A program made the translations under genes and the position numbers. This document shows, in pieces, positions 9,915 through 18,196 of a stretch of DNA of 64,000 nt. Origin of the DNA: Pseudomonas sp. sp1636 (GTDB taxonomy: Bacteria > Pseudomonadota > Gammaproteobacteria > Pseudomonadales > Pseudomonadaceae); the NCBI RefSeq assembly GCF_030376615.1, contig NZ_JARRAB010000014.1, forward strand, positions 62,001-126,000. Direction: 5' to 3'. Position 1 is the first letter of the stretch; the number at the start of each line of letters is the position of its first letter. Below the pieces are notes generated by a model. That model saw only the letters and a list, made by a program, of their open reading frames with translations. It did no database searches and was not told the origin of the DNA.

Positions 9915-10874
9915 CTATTTTTCAGCGGCGTCGGGCATTGCTGACGGCCAGTCATCGCTGACCAGAAACACCCGCTCCACCTCCTGCCAGTCGCCCTGCG
10001 GGCTGTGTTGCAGCCGCACCAGTAATTGCGCCTTGGCCTGCGGCTGCAGGGCGTGCAACCAATCTTGCAGTGTTTCGCTGGGCCACAGCTCGTCACGGCC
10101 AACTCGCGCCGGCGCCAGCCAGGCCGCGCGTGGTAAAGGTTGCCAGCGGCCGTCGGTGCGCTGTGCGGCGAAACCAGGCCAGTCGCGCCGGTGCAGCCAG
10201 CGGCCAGTCAAGTGTTGCGGGTTGGCGCCCGGAGGTGGCACGCAAGGTTGCGGCCAGGGGTAGAACAGGTAACCGCCGAGCCAGAGTGCCGCCTGCGCCG
10301 TGCACAGCTCCAGTTCGGCCAGCGCCGGGCGTGCTTCGCCGCGTGCCGACATGGGTAACTGGTGCTGACTGAGATGGTCGAGCTTGATATCCAGGCGATC
10401 ATGGCAGCCCGGGCCGATCCAGTGGGCGAGCTCGGCGCCGCTTTGCCGTTGCGGGCCGAGATAGAGCTTGATCGCCAGCTCCAGATGGTGCACGCCTTCC
10501 TCGTCGCGCAGCAACAAGTCGAGTTCGCCGAGGGTTCGTCCGTTCTGCCGGATCGGCAGGTTGGCCGCCAGCAGTTCGATGCCGGGGGCGGCATGCAGGG
10601 CGAATTGCCAGAGGCGTTCGTAATACAGACCCAGGCGCCGCACCGAACTCTGCGCCAGCCAATTCAGCAAACTGCCGGGGTCGCGGTCGAGGCGGATCAG
10701 CCAGTCGGCCAGGGTGTCGGGCGCACGGCTCCATGAGCTGACGCTGAGCGGGTGGCGTTGCGGCCACGGCATTGCGCTGAGCAGTGGCGGTGACAGCAGC
10801 ACCCAGGCCAGATCCCGCACCACGGGTTGGCGCAATTGTTGCGGCAGGTCGGTCAGCGAGGCGAGCGGTGTCAT
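9915..10874 (-). CDS. DUF1853 family protein
   Basis: 319 residues from the ATG at 10874; longer in-frame starts run into the nadK promoter region and are Arg-rich, unlike the protein body. The pattern (VRDLAWVLLSPPLL, LYYERLWQFAL, GELDLLLRDEEGVHHLELAIKLYLG) is that of DUF1853. The segment ELDLL...HLELAIK resembles the D-ExK core of PD-(D/E)XK nuclease-like folds, so a nuclease ancestry is possible. It is divergent from nadK. Function unknown. Confidence 0.75.
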   Translation of the reverse strand: MTPLASLTDLPQQLRQPVVRDLAWVLLSPPLLSAMPWPQRHPLSVSSWSRAPDTLADWLIRLDRDPGSLLNWLAQSSVRRLGLYYERLWQFALHAAPGIELLAANLPIRQNGRTLGELDLLLRDEEGVHHLELAIKLYLGPQRQSGAELAHWIGPGCHDRLDIKLDHLSQHQLPMSARGEARPALAELELCTAQAALWLGGYLFYPWPQPCVPPPGANPQHLTGRWLHRRDWPGFAAQRTDGRWQPLPRAAWLAPARVGRDELWPSETLQDWLHALQPQAKAQLLVRLQHSPQGDWQEVERVFLVSDDWPSAMPDAAEK

Positions 10875-11017
10875 AACCCGAGCATAGCGCCAAATCCTTG
10901 CTTGGCGGCGGTTAAGCGGTGCGCTCGTGCGGCCGCTGGGCAGGGCGCGCGTTTGCCGCTGCCTGTGGCTTTCGCCCATAATCGGACTTCTCTAGATCCA
11001 GAGCTTGCGGGAGCACC

Positions 11018-11908
11018 ATGGAGCAATTTCGTAATATCGGCATCATCGGCCGTCTGGGTAGCACCCAGGTGCTGGATACCATCCGCCGGCTGAAGCGGTT
11101 TCTGATTGACCGTCACCTGCATGTGATTCTCGAAGACACCATCGCCGAAGTACTGCCAGGCCATGGCTTGCAAACTTCCTCGCGGAAGATTCTCGGCGAG
11201 GTCTGTGACCTGGTGATTGTCGTCGGCGGCGACGGCAGCATGCTCGGCGCGGCCCGTGCACTGGCGCGGCACAAGGTGCCGGTGCTGGGGGTCAACCGCG
11301 GCAGCCTGGGCTTTCTTACCGATATCCGCCCGGATGAGCTGGAGCTCAAGGTGGCCCAGGTGCTGGAAGGCAACTACCTGACCGAGAACCGCTTCCTGTT
11401 GGAGGCCGAGGTACGCCGGCATGGCGAAGCGATCGGTCAGGGCGATGCGCTCAACGATGTGGTGCTGCACCCGGGCAAGTCGACGCGGATGATCGAATTC
11501 GAGTTGTACATCGATGGCCAGTTCGTCTGCAGCCAGAAGGCCGACGGCCTGATCGTCGCCACGCCGACCGGCTCCACGGCCTATGCCTTGTCTGCCGGCG
11601 GGCCGATCATGCACCCCAAGCTGGACGCCATGGTCATCGTGCCGATGTATCCGCATACGCTGTCCAGCCGGCCCATCGTGGTGGATGGCAACAGCGAGCT
11701 GAAGATCGTCGTGTCCAAAGACCTGCAGATTTACCCGCAGGTTTCCTGCGATGGCCAGAATCACTTCACCTGCGCGCCGGGCGATACCATCACCGTGGGC
11801 AAGAAACCGCAGAAGCTCTGTCTGATCCATCCACTCGATCACAACTACTACGAGGTCTGCCGCAACAAGCTGGGTTGGGGCAGTCGGCTCGGGGGCGGAG
11901 GGGACTGA
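11018..11908 (+). CDS. nadK: NAD kinase
   Basis: 296 residues, normal family length. It phosphorylates NAD to NADP using ATP. The diagnostic GGDG motif (VIVVGGDGSMLGAAR, about 65-79), LGVNRGSLGFLTDI, NDVVLHPG and the TPTGSTAYALSAGGPI loop are all present. The start ATG at 11018 follows a GGGAGCACC site. It heads a plus-strand run whose next gene begins at the base after its TGA. Confidence 0.97.
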   Translation: MEQFRNIGIIGRLGSTQVLDTIRRLKRFLIDRHLHVILEDTIAEVLPGHGLQTSSRKILGEVCDLVIVVGGDGSMLGAARALARHKVPVLGVNRGSLGFLTDIRPDELELKVAQVLEGNYLTENRFLLEAEVRRHGEAIGQGDALNDVVLHPGKSTRMIEFELYIDGQFVCSQKADGLIVATPTGSTAYALSAGGPIMHPKLDAMVIVPMYPHTLSSRPIVVDGNSELKIVVSKDLQIYPQVSCDGQNHFTCAPGDTITVGKKPQKLCLIHPLDHNYYEVCRNKLGWGSRLGGGGD

Positions 11909-12883
11909 ATGCACCTCGATCCCACGCGTGGCTATGACCTGATCGGCGATATTCACGGTTGTGCACTGACCCTTGAGCGCTTGCTCGAAACCCTCGGCTA
12001 TCGGCGTCAAGCTGGGGTCTGGCGGCATCCGCAGCGGATGGCGATTTTTCTCGGCGACCTGGTCGACCGCGGTCCGCGTATCCGTGAAGCCTTGCATCTG
12101 GTCTATGACATGGTTCAGGCCGGCGCGGCGCTGTGCATCATGGGCAATCACGAGTTCAATGCCCTCGGTTGGAGCACCCTGGCCGCGCCCGGCAGCGCCC
12201 AACATTATGTCCGCGAGCACACCCCGCGACATGCGCGGCTGATCAAGGAGACCCTGGAGCAGTTCGAGGCCTATCCCGCGGAATGGTCCGAGTTTCTCGC
12301 CTGGTTCTATGAGCTGCCGCTGTTTATCGATGCGGGGCATTTTCGCGTGGTGCATGCCTGCTGGGACGCCGGCCTGATCGAACCGCTGCGTGCCCAGTTC
12401 GCCGACGCTTGTATCGACGAGCACTTCCTCCAGGCTTCGGCCGTGCGTGGCAGCTTCGCCAATACCGCGCTGGACCGTTTGCTGCGCGGCACCGACATGC
12501 GCCTGCCGCATGGTTTGACCTTGACCAGTGGCGAGGGTTTTCCCCGTGCACATTTCCGCACCAAATTCTGGGAGGAAGACCCGCAGACTTATGGCGATAT
12601 CGTCTTTCAGCCCGATGCCTTGCCGGAGCTGGCCGCACAAACGCCGCTGACCGAGTTGCAAAAGAACGAGCTGCTGCGCTATGGCGCCGATCAACCATTA
12701 CTGTTCGTCGGCCACTATTGGCGCAGCGGCAAGCCGACGCCGATCCGTCCCAACTTGGCGTGTCTGGATTACAGCGCGGTGATGTACGGCAAATTGGTGG
12801 CCTATCGTCTGGATCAGGAGACGCGTCTGGATCCGCACAAGTTCGTCTGGGTCGAAGTGCAACGGCCGGAGGCTCCGCGATGA
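11909..12883 (+). CDS. Calcineurin-like metallophosphoesterase
   Basis: 324 residues. The ATG directly abuts the nadK stop. Metal-binding motifs are GDIHG near the N-terminus, GDLVDRGP and GNHE, with later histidines VHACWD and GHYW, the arrangement of PrpE/ApaH-like phosphatases. It should hydrolyse a phosphoester in the cytoplasm; likely substrates are dinucleoside polyphosphates or phosphoproteins, but this is not decided. Its stop overlaps the rhomboid start by four bases (ATGA). Confidence 0.85.
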   Translation: MHLDPTRGYDLIGDIHGCALTLERLLETLGYRRQAGVWRHPQRMAIFLGDLVDRGPRIREALHLVYDMVQAGAALCIMGNHEFNALGWSTLAAPGSAQHYVREHTPRHARLIKETLEQFEAYPAEWSEFLAWFYELPLFIDAGHFRVVHACWDAGLIEPLRAQFADACIDEHFLQASAVRGSFANTALDRLLRGTDMRLPHGLTLTSGEGFPRAHFRTKFWEEDPQTYGDIVFQPDALPELAAQTPLTELQKNELLRYGADQPLLFVGHYWRSGKPTPIRPNLACLDYSAVMYGKLVAYRLDQETRLDPHKFVWVEVQRPEAPR

Positions 12884-13734
12884 GCCCGGTTGCTGTTTTG
12901 CGGCTGCCGATCCAGACCGATCTCAGTGGTTTTATCGTCTTGCTGCAGCGCTTGCAGGTGCCGCACCGGGTTTCCGAGGAAGCTGGCGAACAGGTGCTGT
13001 GGGTGCCGGCCGAGTTGGCCGAGCGGGTGCGCGATCTGCATCTGCGCTACCCGCAGGGCGATGCGGCGCTGCAGGCGCCTGCGTCGGCGCAGGCCACGGC
13101 GGGGTTTGCCCGGCAGTTGCGCGAAAGTCCGCTGACGGCCGGCATGCTCGGGCTGACCCTGCTGGTGGCCATGCTGACCGCGCTGGGCGACAACTTCGCG
13201 GCGATCCGCTGGTTGAGCTTCGTCGATTTCCGCATTCAGGGCGATTACATCTATTTCAGTTACCTGGCCGAAATGCTCGAAACGCGGCAGTGGTGGCGCC
13301 TGGTCACGCCGATGTTGATTCATTTCGGCCTGCTGCACCTGGCGATGAACGCGCTCTGGTACTGGGTGCTGGGGCGGCGCGTCGAGGCGCGCCAGGGGGC
13401 ATGGATGCTGCTTGGGCTGACGCTGCTGTTCAGCCTGGCATCCAACCTTGCCCAGTACAGTTTTTCCGGGCCTGCCTTGTTTGGCGGCTTGTCCGGCGTG
13501 CTCTACGGGCTGCTGGGGCATTGCTGGCTGTTTCAGCGCCTGGCGCCCAATGCCGAGTATCGCTTGCCGCAGGGCGTGCTGGTGATGATGTTGGCCTGGC
13601 TGCTGATCTGCATGACCGGTATCTTCGAGCTGCTGCAGTTCGGTGCGATTGCCAATGCCGCCCATGTCGGCGGGTTGCTCGCCGGTTGTCTCACCGGCCT
13701 GCTGGGCGGCGCCTTGGCACGCCGGCGCAGCTGA
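12880..13734 (+). CDS. Rhomboid intramembrane serine protease (GlpG type)
   Basis: 284 residues from the ATG overlapping the phosphatase stop. An N-terminal cytoplasmic domain (1-80) precedes six or so membrane segments starting near residue 90. Rhomboid motifs are the loop-1 region EMLETRQWWRLVTPMLIHFGLLHLAMN, the catalytic GGLSGVLYG with Ser205 and the partner His262 in NAAHVGG. The dyad spacing matches E. coli GlpG (Ser201/His254). It cleaves transmembrane helices in the inner membrane; its natural substrates here are unknown. Confidence 0.92.
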   Translation: MSPVAVLRLPIQTDLSGFIVLLQRLQVPHRVSEEAGEQVLWVPAELAERVRDLHLRYPQGDAALQAPASAQATAGFARQLRESPLTAGMLGLTLLVAMLTALGDNFAAIRWLSFVDFRIQGDYIYFSYLAEMLETRQWWRLVTPMLIHFGLLHLAMNALWYWVLGRRVEARQGAWMLLGLTLLFSLASNLAQYSFSGPALFGGLSGVLYGLLGHCWLFQRLAPNAEYRLPQGVLVMMLAWLLICMTGIFELLQFGAIANAAHVGGLLAGCLTGLLGGALARRRS

Positions 13735-13773
13735 CAGCCTGTTAAACTGCCGCTTCGTCTTTCGGAGGTATCC

Positions 13774-14043
13774 ATGTCGTCGTCCTTTCTCGAAACAATC
13801 GAAAACATCACCCCAGAGATTTACCAGAGCCTGAAGCTGGCGGTGGAAATCGGCAAATGGGCCGATGGGCGCAAGTTGTCCCAGGAGCAAAAAGAACTCA
13901 GCCTGCAGGCGCTGATCGCCTGGGAGTTGCAAAACCTCCCCGAGGAACAACGCACCGGTTACATGGGCGGGCAGGCTTGCGGCTCCAAGTCCAAGCCGGC
14001 CGTGGAAGAAGCGCCGAACCCGCAGTACAAGGCCCTGCACTGA
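13774..14043 (+). CDS. YeaC family protein (DUF1315)
   Basis: 89 residues, close to family length. The segment ITPEIYQSLKLAVEIGKWADGRKLSQEQKE followed by LIAWE is the YeaC/DUF1315 signature. An AT-rich leader and a TCGGAGG site precede the ATG at 13774. The stop overlaps the next start by one base (TGATG), indicating coupling with the DUF2797 gene. Function unknown. Confidence 0.85.
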   Translation: MSSSFLETIENITPEIYQSLKLAVEIGKWADGRKLSQEQKELSLQALIAWELQNLPEEQRTGYMGGQACGSKSKPAVEEAPNPQYKALH

Positions 14044-14876
14044 TGGTCGAGTTGGCACGCGGCGCCCTGAGCAAGATGGCGGCGCGCCTGGATGCGCCCG
14101 TGCAGTATGCGTTTCGCCTGGACGCCGAAGAGGTGGCGGTCAATCCATTGATCGGCAAGACCTTGCGCCTCGAATACCTGGGCGCCATCCATTGCAGCCA
14201 CTGCGGGCGCAAGACCAAGACCAGTTTCAGCCAGGGCTACTGCTACCCCTGCATGCAGAAGCTGGCGCAGTGCGATATCTGCATCATGAGCCCGGAGCGC
14301 TGCCACTACGACGCCGGCACCTGCCGCGAACCGAGCTGGGGCGAGCAATTCTGCATGACCGATCATGTGGTCTACCTGGCCAACTCCTCGGGCGTGAAGG
14401 TCGGCATCACCCGCGCCACGCAGGTTCCGACACGCTGGATCGATCAGGGCGCATGCCAGGCCTTGCCGATCCTGCGGGTGGCGACCCGGCAGCAGTCGGG
14501 CCTGGTCGAAGACCTGCTGCGCACGCAGGTCGCGGACAAGACCAACTGGCGTGCCCTGCTCAAGGGCGATGCCGCGCCGGTCGACCTGGCGGCAATTCGC
14601 GAGCAGCTATTCGCCAACTGCGGCGCGGGGCTCACCGAGTTGCAGCAGCGCTTCGGCCTGCAGGCGATCCAGTCGCTGAGCGATCAGCCGCCGCTGGACA
14701 TCCGCTACCCGATCGAGGCCTACCCGGCCAAGATCAGCAGCTTCAACCTGGACAAGAACCCGATTGCCGAAGGCACCCTGCTCGGAATCAAGGGCCAGTA
14801 CCTGATGTTCGACACCGGGGTGATCAATATCCGCAAGTACACCAGCTATCAGATAGCGGCAAGCTGTACGGCATAA
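14043..14876 (+). CDS. DUF2797 family protein
   Basis: 277 residues. It has a zinc-ribbon-like array CSHCGRKTKTSFSQGYCYPCMQKLAQCDIC, then SPERCHYDAGTCREPSWGEQFC, followed by VVYLANSSGVKVGITR, which resembles the GIY-YIG-like start of the DUF2797 family. No biochemical function is established to my knowledge. The last few codons after YTSYQ run into a repeat element (about 14855 onward), so the C-terminal residues IAASCTA may be repeat-derived rather than ancestral. Confidence 0.82.
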   Translation: MVELARGALSKMAARLDAPVQYAFRLDAEEVAVNPLIGKTLRLEYLGAIHCSHCGRKTKTSFSQGYCYPCMQKLAQCDICIMSPERCHYDAGTCREPSWGEQFCMTDHVVYLANSSGVKVGITRATQVPTRWIDQGACQALPILRVATRQQSGLVEDLLRTQVADKTNWRALLKGDAAPVDLAAIREQLFANCGAGLTELQQRFGLQAIQSLSDQPPLDIRYPIEAYPAKISSFNLDKNPIAEGTLLGIKGQYLMFDTGVINIRKYTSYQIAASCTA

Positions 14877-14955
14877 GCTGCGAGCTTGAAGCCGTGACGA
14901 CCGCAACCCACTTGCAGCTTGAAGCACGTCGCTTGAAGCTGCCGCGAAGAGGCTC
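14855..14955. repeat. AAGC-rich dispersed repeat element
   Basis: The sequence repeats the unit AGCTTGAAGC and relatives (GGCAAGCTGTACGGCATAAG, GAGCTTGAAGCCGTG, CAGCTTGAAGCACG, CGCTTGAAGCTGCC). Similar sequence occurs at 50002-50042 and 52973-53037, always between genes. This resembles the degenerate AAGCTTGAAGC-type intergenic repeats common in Pseudomonas. It overlaps the end of the DUF2797 gene and ends just before the pepN ribosome binding site. Confidence 0.5.
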
Positions 14956-14957
14956 CC

Positions 14958-17618
14958 ATGCGCACCGAACAACCGAAGATGATTTACCTCAAGGACTATC
15001 AGGCGCCGGACTACCTGATCGACGAGACGCACCTGACTTTCGAGTTGTTCGAAGAGCACACCCTGGTGCATGCGCAGCTGGTGATGCGGCGCAATCCGGC
15101 CTGCGGCAATGATCTGCCGTTGCTGGTACTCGACGGCCAGGAGTTGGAGCTGCTCAGCCTGGCCCTTGATGGCGAGGAGCTGAGCGCTGGCGATTACCGG
15201 CTCAGCGCCAGCCACCTGAGCCTGCAGCCGAAGAACGCCAGCTTCGTCATCGACAGCAGCGTGCGCATCCACCCGGAGCGCAACACCGCCCTGGAAGGCC
15301 TGTACAAGTCCGGCGGGATGTTCTGCACCCAATGCGAGGCCGAGGGCTTCCGCAAGATCACCTACTACCTCGACCGCCCGGACGTGATGAGCAAGTTCAC
15401 CACCACCCTGAGCGCCGAGCAGCACCGCTACCCGGTGCTGCTGTCCAACGGCAACCCGATTGCCAGCGGCCCGGAGGAAGGCGGCCGGCACTGGGCGACC
15501 TGGCAGGATCCGTTCAAGAAACCGGCCTACCTGTTCGCCCTGGTGGCGGGCGACCTCTGGTGCGTGGAAGACAGCTTCACCACCCTGAGCGCTCGCGAGG
15601 TGGCGCTGCGCATCTATGTCGAGCCGGAGAATATCGACAAGTGCCAGCACGCCATGGACAGCCTGAAGAAGGCGATGAAGTGGGACGAGCAGGTTTACGG
15701 CCGCGAGTACGACCTGGACATCTTCATGATAGTCGCGGTCAACGACTTCAACATGGGCGCCATGGAGAACAAGGGCCTCAATATCTTCAACTCCAGCTGC
15801 GTGCTGGCCAAGGCCGAGACTGCCACCGACGCCGCCCACCAGCGGGTCGAGGCGGTGGTGGCCCACGAGTACTTCCACAACTGGTCGGGCAACCGGGTGA
15901 CCTGCCGCGACTGGTTCCAGTTGTCGCTGAAAGAAGGCTTCACCGTGTTCCGCGACGCCGAGTTCAGCGCCGACATGAACTCGCGCACGGTCAAACGCAT
16001 CGAGGACGTGGCCTACCTGCGCACCCACCAGTTCGCCGAGGACGCCGGGCCCATGGCCCATCCGGTGCGCCCGGAGGCCTTCATGGAGATTTCCAACTTC
16101 TACACCCTGACCGTCTACGAGAAGGGTTCGGAAGTGGTGCGCATGATCCGCACCCTGGTCGGCGAGGCGGGCTTTCGCCAGGGCAGCGACCTGTATTTCG
16201 CGCGCCACGATGGCTTTGCTGCGACCTGCGACGATTTCATCAAGGCCATGGAAGAGGCCAATGGCGTCGACCTGAGCCAGTTCAAGCGCTGGTACAGCCA
16301 GGGCGGGACGCCGCGGCTGGCGGTCAGCGAGGCTTACGATGCCGCCGCCAAGACCTACAGCCTGAGCTTCAGGCAGAGCTGTCCGGCCACGCCGGGGCAG
16401 AAGGACAAACTACCCTTCGTCATCCCCGTGGAGCTGGGCCTGCTCGGCGCGCAGGGCCAGGCCTTGCCGCTGCGCCTGGCCGGCGAAGCCGGCGCTGGGG
16501 CGGCGTCGCGGGTGATCTCGATCACCGAAGCCGAGCAGGTGGTGACCTTCGTCGATGTCGCCGAACAGCCGCTGCCTTCGCTGCTGCGCGGCTTCTCCGC
16601 GCCGGTCAAACTGAGCTTTCCTTATAGCCGCGACCAGTTGATGTTCCTCATGCAGCACGACGCCGACGGTTTCAACCGCTGGGAAGCCGGTCAGCAGTTG
16701 GCCGTGCAGGTGTTGCAGGAATTGATCGGCCAGCATCAGCGCGGCGAGCCTTTGCAGCTGGATCAACGCCTGGTCGGCGCCCTGCGCAGCGTGCTGGATA
16801 ACGATAGGTTGGATCAGGCCATGGTCGCCGAACTGCTTTCGTTGCCGGGCGAGGCCTACCTCAGCGAAATCAGTGCAGTGGCCGATGTCGATGCCATCCA
16901 TGGCGCCCGCGAATTCACCCGCCGGCAACTGGCCGAGGCGCTGTTCGATCCGCTCTGGCAGCGTTACCGGGCCAATCGCGAGCTTTCGCGCAGCACGGCC
17001 TATGTTGCCGAGGCCGAGCACTTCGCCCGGCGCAGCCTGCAGAACATTGCATTGTCCTACCTGATGCTCAGCGGCAGGCCCGAGGTGCTGGCGGCTTGTC
17101 TGGAACAGTTTGAAGTGTGCGACAACATGACCGAGCGCCTTGGCGCCTTGGCGGTGTTGGTCAATTCGCCGTTCGAGGAGGAAAAAGCCAAGGCCTTAGC
17201 CAGCTTCGCCGACTTCTTCCAGGGCAACCCGTTGGTCATGGATCAGTGGTTCAGCGTCCAGGCGGCTTGCAGCCTGCCGGGCGCCTTGGCGCGGGTACAG
17301 CAACTGATGGAACACCCGGCCTTTACCCTGAAAAACCCGAACAAGGTGCGCGCCCTGATCGGGGCGTTCAGCGGGCAGAACCTGGTCAATTTCCATCGGC
17401 TCGACGGCAGCGGCTACCGCTTCCTCGCCGATCAGGTGATTACCCTCAATGCCCTCAACCCGCAGATCGCCGCGCGCTTGCTCGGGCCGTTAACCCGCTG
17501 GGGTAAATACGACGACGCGCGCCAGGCCTTGATGAGGGCCGAGCTGGAGCGGATTCTCGCCTCTGGCGAGCTGTCCAGCGATGTCTTCGAGGTGGTCAGC
17601 AAGAGTCTGGCGAGCTGA
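14958..17618 (+). CDS. pepN: Aminopeptidase N (M1 metallopeptidase)
   Basis: 886 residues, the length of proteobacterial PepN. The exopeptidase motif GAMEN is at 267-271. The zinc site is HEYFH (303-307) with the third ligand Glu326 (LKEGF), each shifted six residues from E. coli. The C-terminal half is the helical repeat domain of the E. coli type (from about 540). It removes N-terminal residues from peptides in the cytoplasm. The ATG follows GAAGAGGC. No downstream gene is co-transcribed, as a stem-loop follows. Confidence 0.96.
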   Translation: MRTEQPKMIYLKDYQAPDYLIDETHLTFELFEEHTLVHAQLVMRRNPACGNDLPLLVLDGQELELLSLALDGEELSAGDYRLSASHLSLQPKNASFVIDSSVRIHPERNTALEGLYKSGGMFCTQCEAEGFRKITYYLDRPDVMSKFTTTLSAEQHRYPVLLSNGNPIASGPEEGGRHWATWQDPFKKPAYLFALVAGDLWCVEDSFTTLSAREVALRIYVEPENIDKCQHAMDSLKKAMKWDEQVYGREYDLDIFMIVAVNDFNMGAMENKGLNIFNSSCVLAKAETATDAAHQRVEAVVAHEYFHNWSGNRVTCRDWFQLSLKEGFTVFRDAEFSADMNSRTVKRIEDVAYLRTHQFAEDAGPMAHPVRPEAFMEISNFYTLTVYEKGSEVVRMIRTLVGEAGFRQGSDLYFARHDGFAATCDDFIKAMEEANGVDLSQFKRWYSQGGTPRLAVSEAYDAAAKTYSLSFRQSCPATPGQKDKLPFVIPVELGLLGAQGQALPLRLAGEAGAGAASRVISITEAEQVVTFVDVAEQPLPSLLRGFSAPVKLSFPYSRDQLMFLMQHDADGFNRWEAGQQLAVQVLQELIGQHQRGEPLQLDQRLVGALRSVLDNDRLDQAMVAELLSLPGEAYLSEISAVADVDAIHGAREFTRRQLAEALFDPLWQRYRANRELSRSTAYVAEAEHFARRSLQNIALSYLMLSGRPEVLAACLEQFEVCDNMTERLGALAVLVNSPFEEEKAKALASFADFFQGNPLVMDQWFSVQAACSLPGALARVQQLMEHPAFTLKNPNKVRALIGAFSGQNLVNFHRLDGSGYRFLADQVITLNALNPQIAARLLGPLTRWGKYDDARQALMRAELERILASGELSSDVFEVVSKSLAS

Positions 17619-17660
17619 AGCCGTTTATATCCGTCAACTAGCTTGTAGCTAATCATCGAT

Positions 17661-17698
17661 ATGCAAATAACCCAGCCTTAGCGCTGGGTTATTTGCAT
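17661..17698 (+). terminator. Stem-loop terminator after pepN
   Basis: A perfect 16-bp inverted repeat (ATGCAAATAACCCAGC with GCTGGGTTATTTGCAT) around the loop CTTAGC, 43 bases after the pepN stop. The right arm contains T runs only inside the stem, so it may work as a rho-independent terminator or as an RNA 3'-end stabiliser. Confidence 0.65.
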
Positions 17699-17944
17699 TA
17701 TGCCGCTCTGATTTTGTCTTACAAAGTGTTGCGCTGATGTTACCAACTGTCGTGCCGGGTAACACCTTACTGTTACCTGTAGCGGGCGGGCAGGTATTTC
17801 TGCATAAATAGCGGAGGTGGCCAGCTTGGGTTGAATTAACGTCGTTGCGCTAACTTCATGACCCGCGCGCCGAAGCAAGGACGGATGAGGTCATCCGGCA
17901 GACAAAAAAAGCCAATGGCTGTTTCAATATGCTGCATTTGTCTG

Positions 17945-17960
17945 ATGAATGATCAGTCAT
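17945..17960. promoter_or_regulatory. 16-bp palindrome upstream of the sigma-54 promoter
   Basis: ATGAATGATCAGTCAT is a near-perfect palindrome (14 of 16 positions), centred about 68 bases upstream of the -24 GG of the promoter at 18018. Activators of sigma-54 bind such sites 70-150 bases upstream of the start point, so this is a plausible enhancer; its activator is unknown. The rest of 17699-17944 shows no gene. Confidence 0.35.
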
Positions 17961-18017
17961 AAAGTGAACTTTCGGAGTGCTCGCTGCGGGGCAATTATTT
18001 TTATACGAGCGTTTGAA

Positions 18018-18034
18018 TTGGCATTGTGGTTGCA
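18018..18034 (+). promoter_or_regulatory. Sigma-54 (-24/-12) promoter of the DUF1302-DUF1329 operon
   Basis: TTGGCATTGTGGTTGCA matches YTGGCACGRNNNTTGCW at all strongly conserved positions. The -24 GG (18020-18021) and -12 GC (18032-18033) have exactly ten bases between them. A start near 18045 would leave a leader of about 150 bases before the ATG at 18197. Confidence 0.6.
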
Positions 18035-18196
18035 ATAACTCCAAGGATTTTACCTTGCCACTGTGCATGCCGACGCTAGGTGCATGCGAGCGCATTGGGG
18101 GCCTTCCAATAACATCAAGGCCGTCATCAGTATGGTCGTAGCGTGTCTCGGCATGAGGCATACAAAAGAATGATCTGTCCACGGAGTAAAGTTTCG

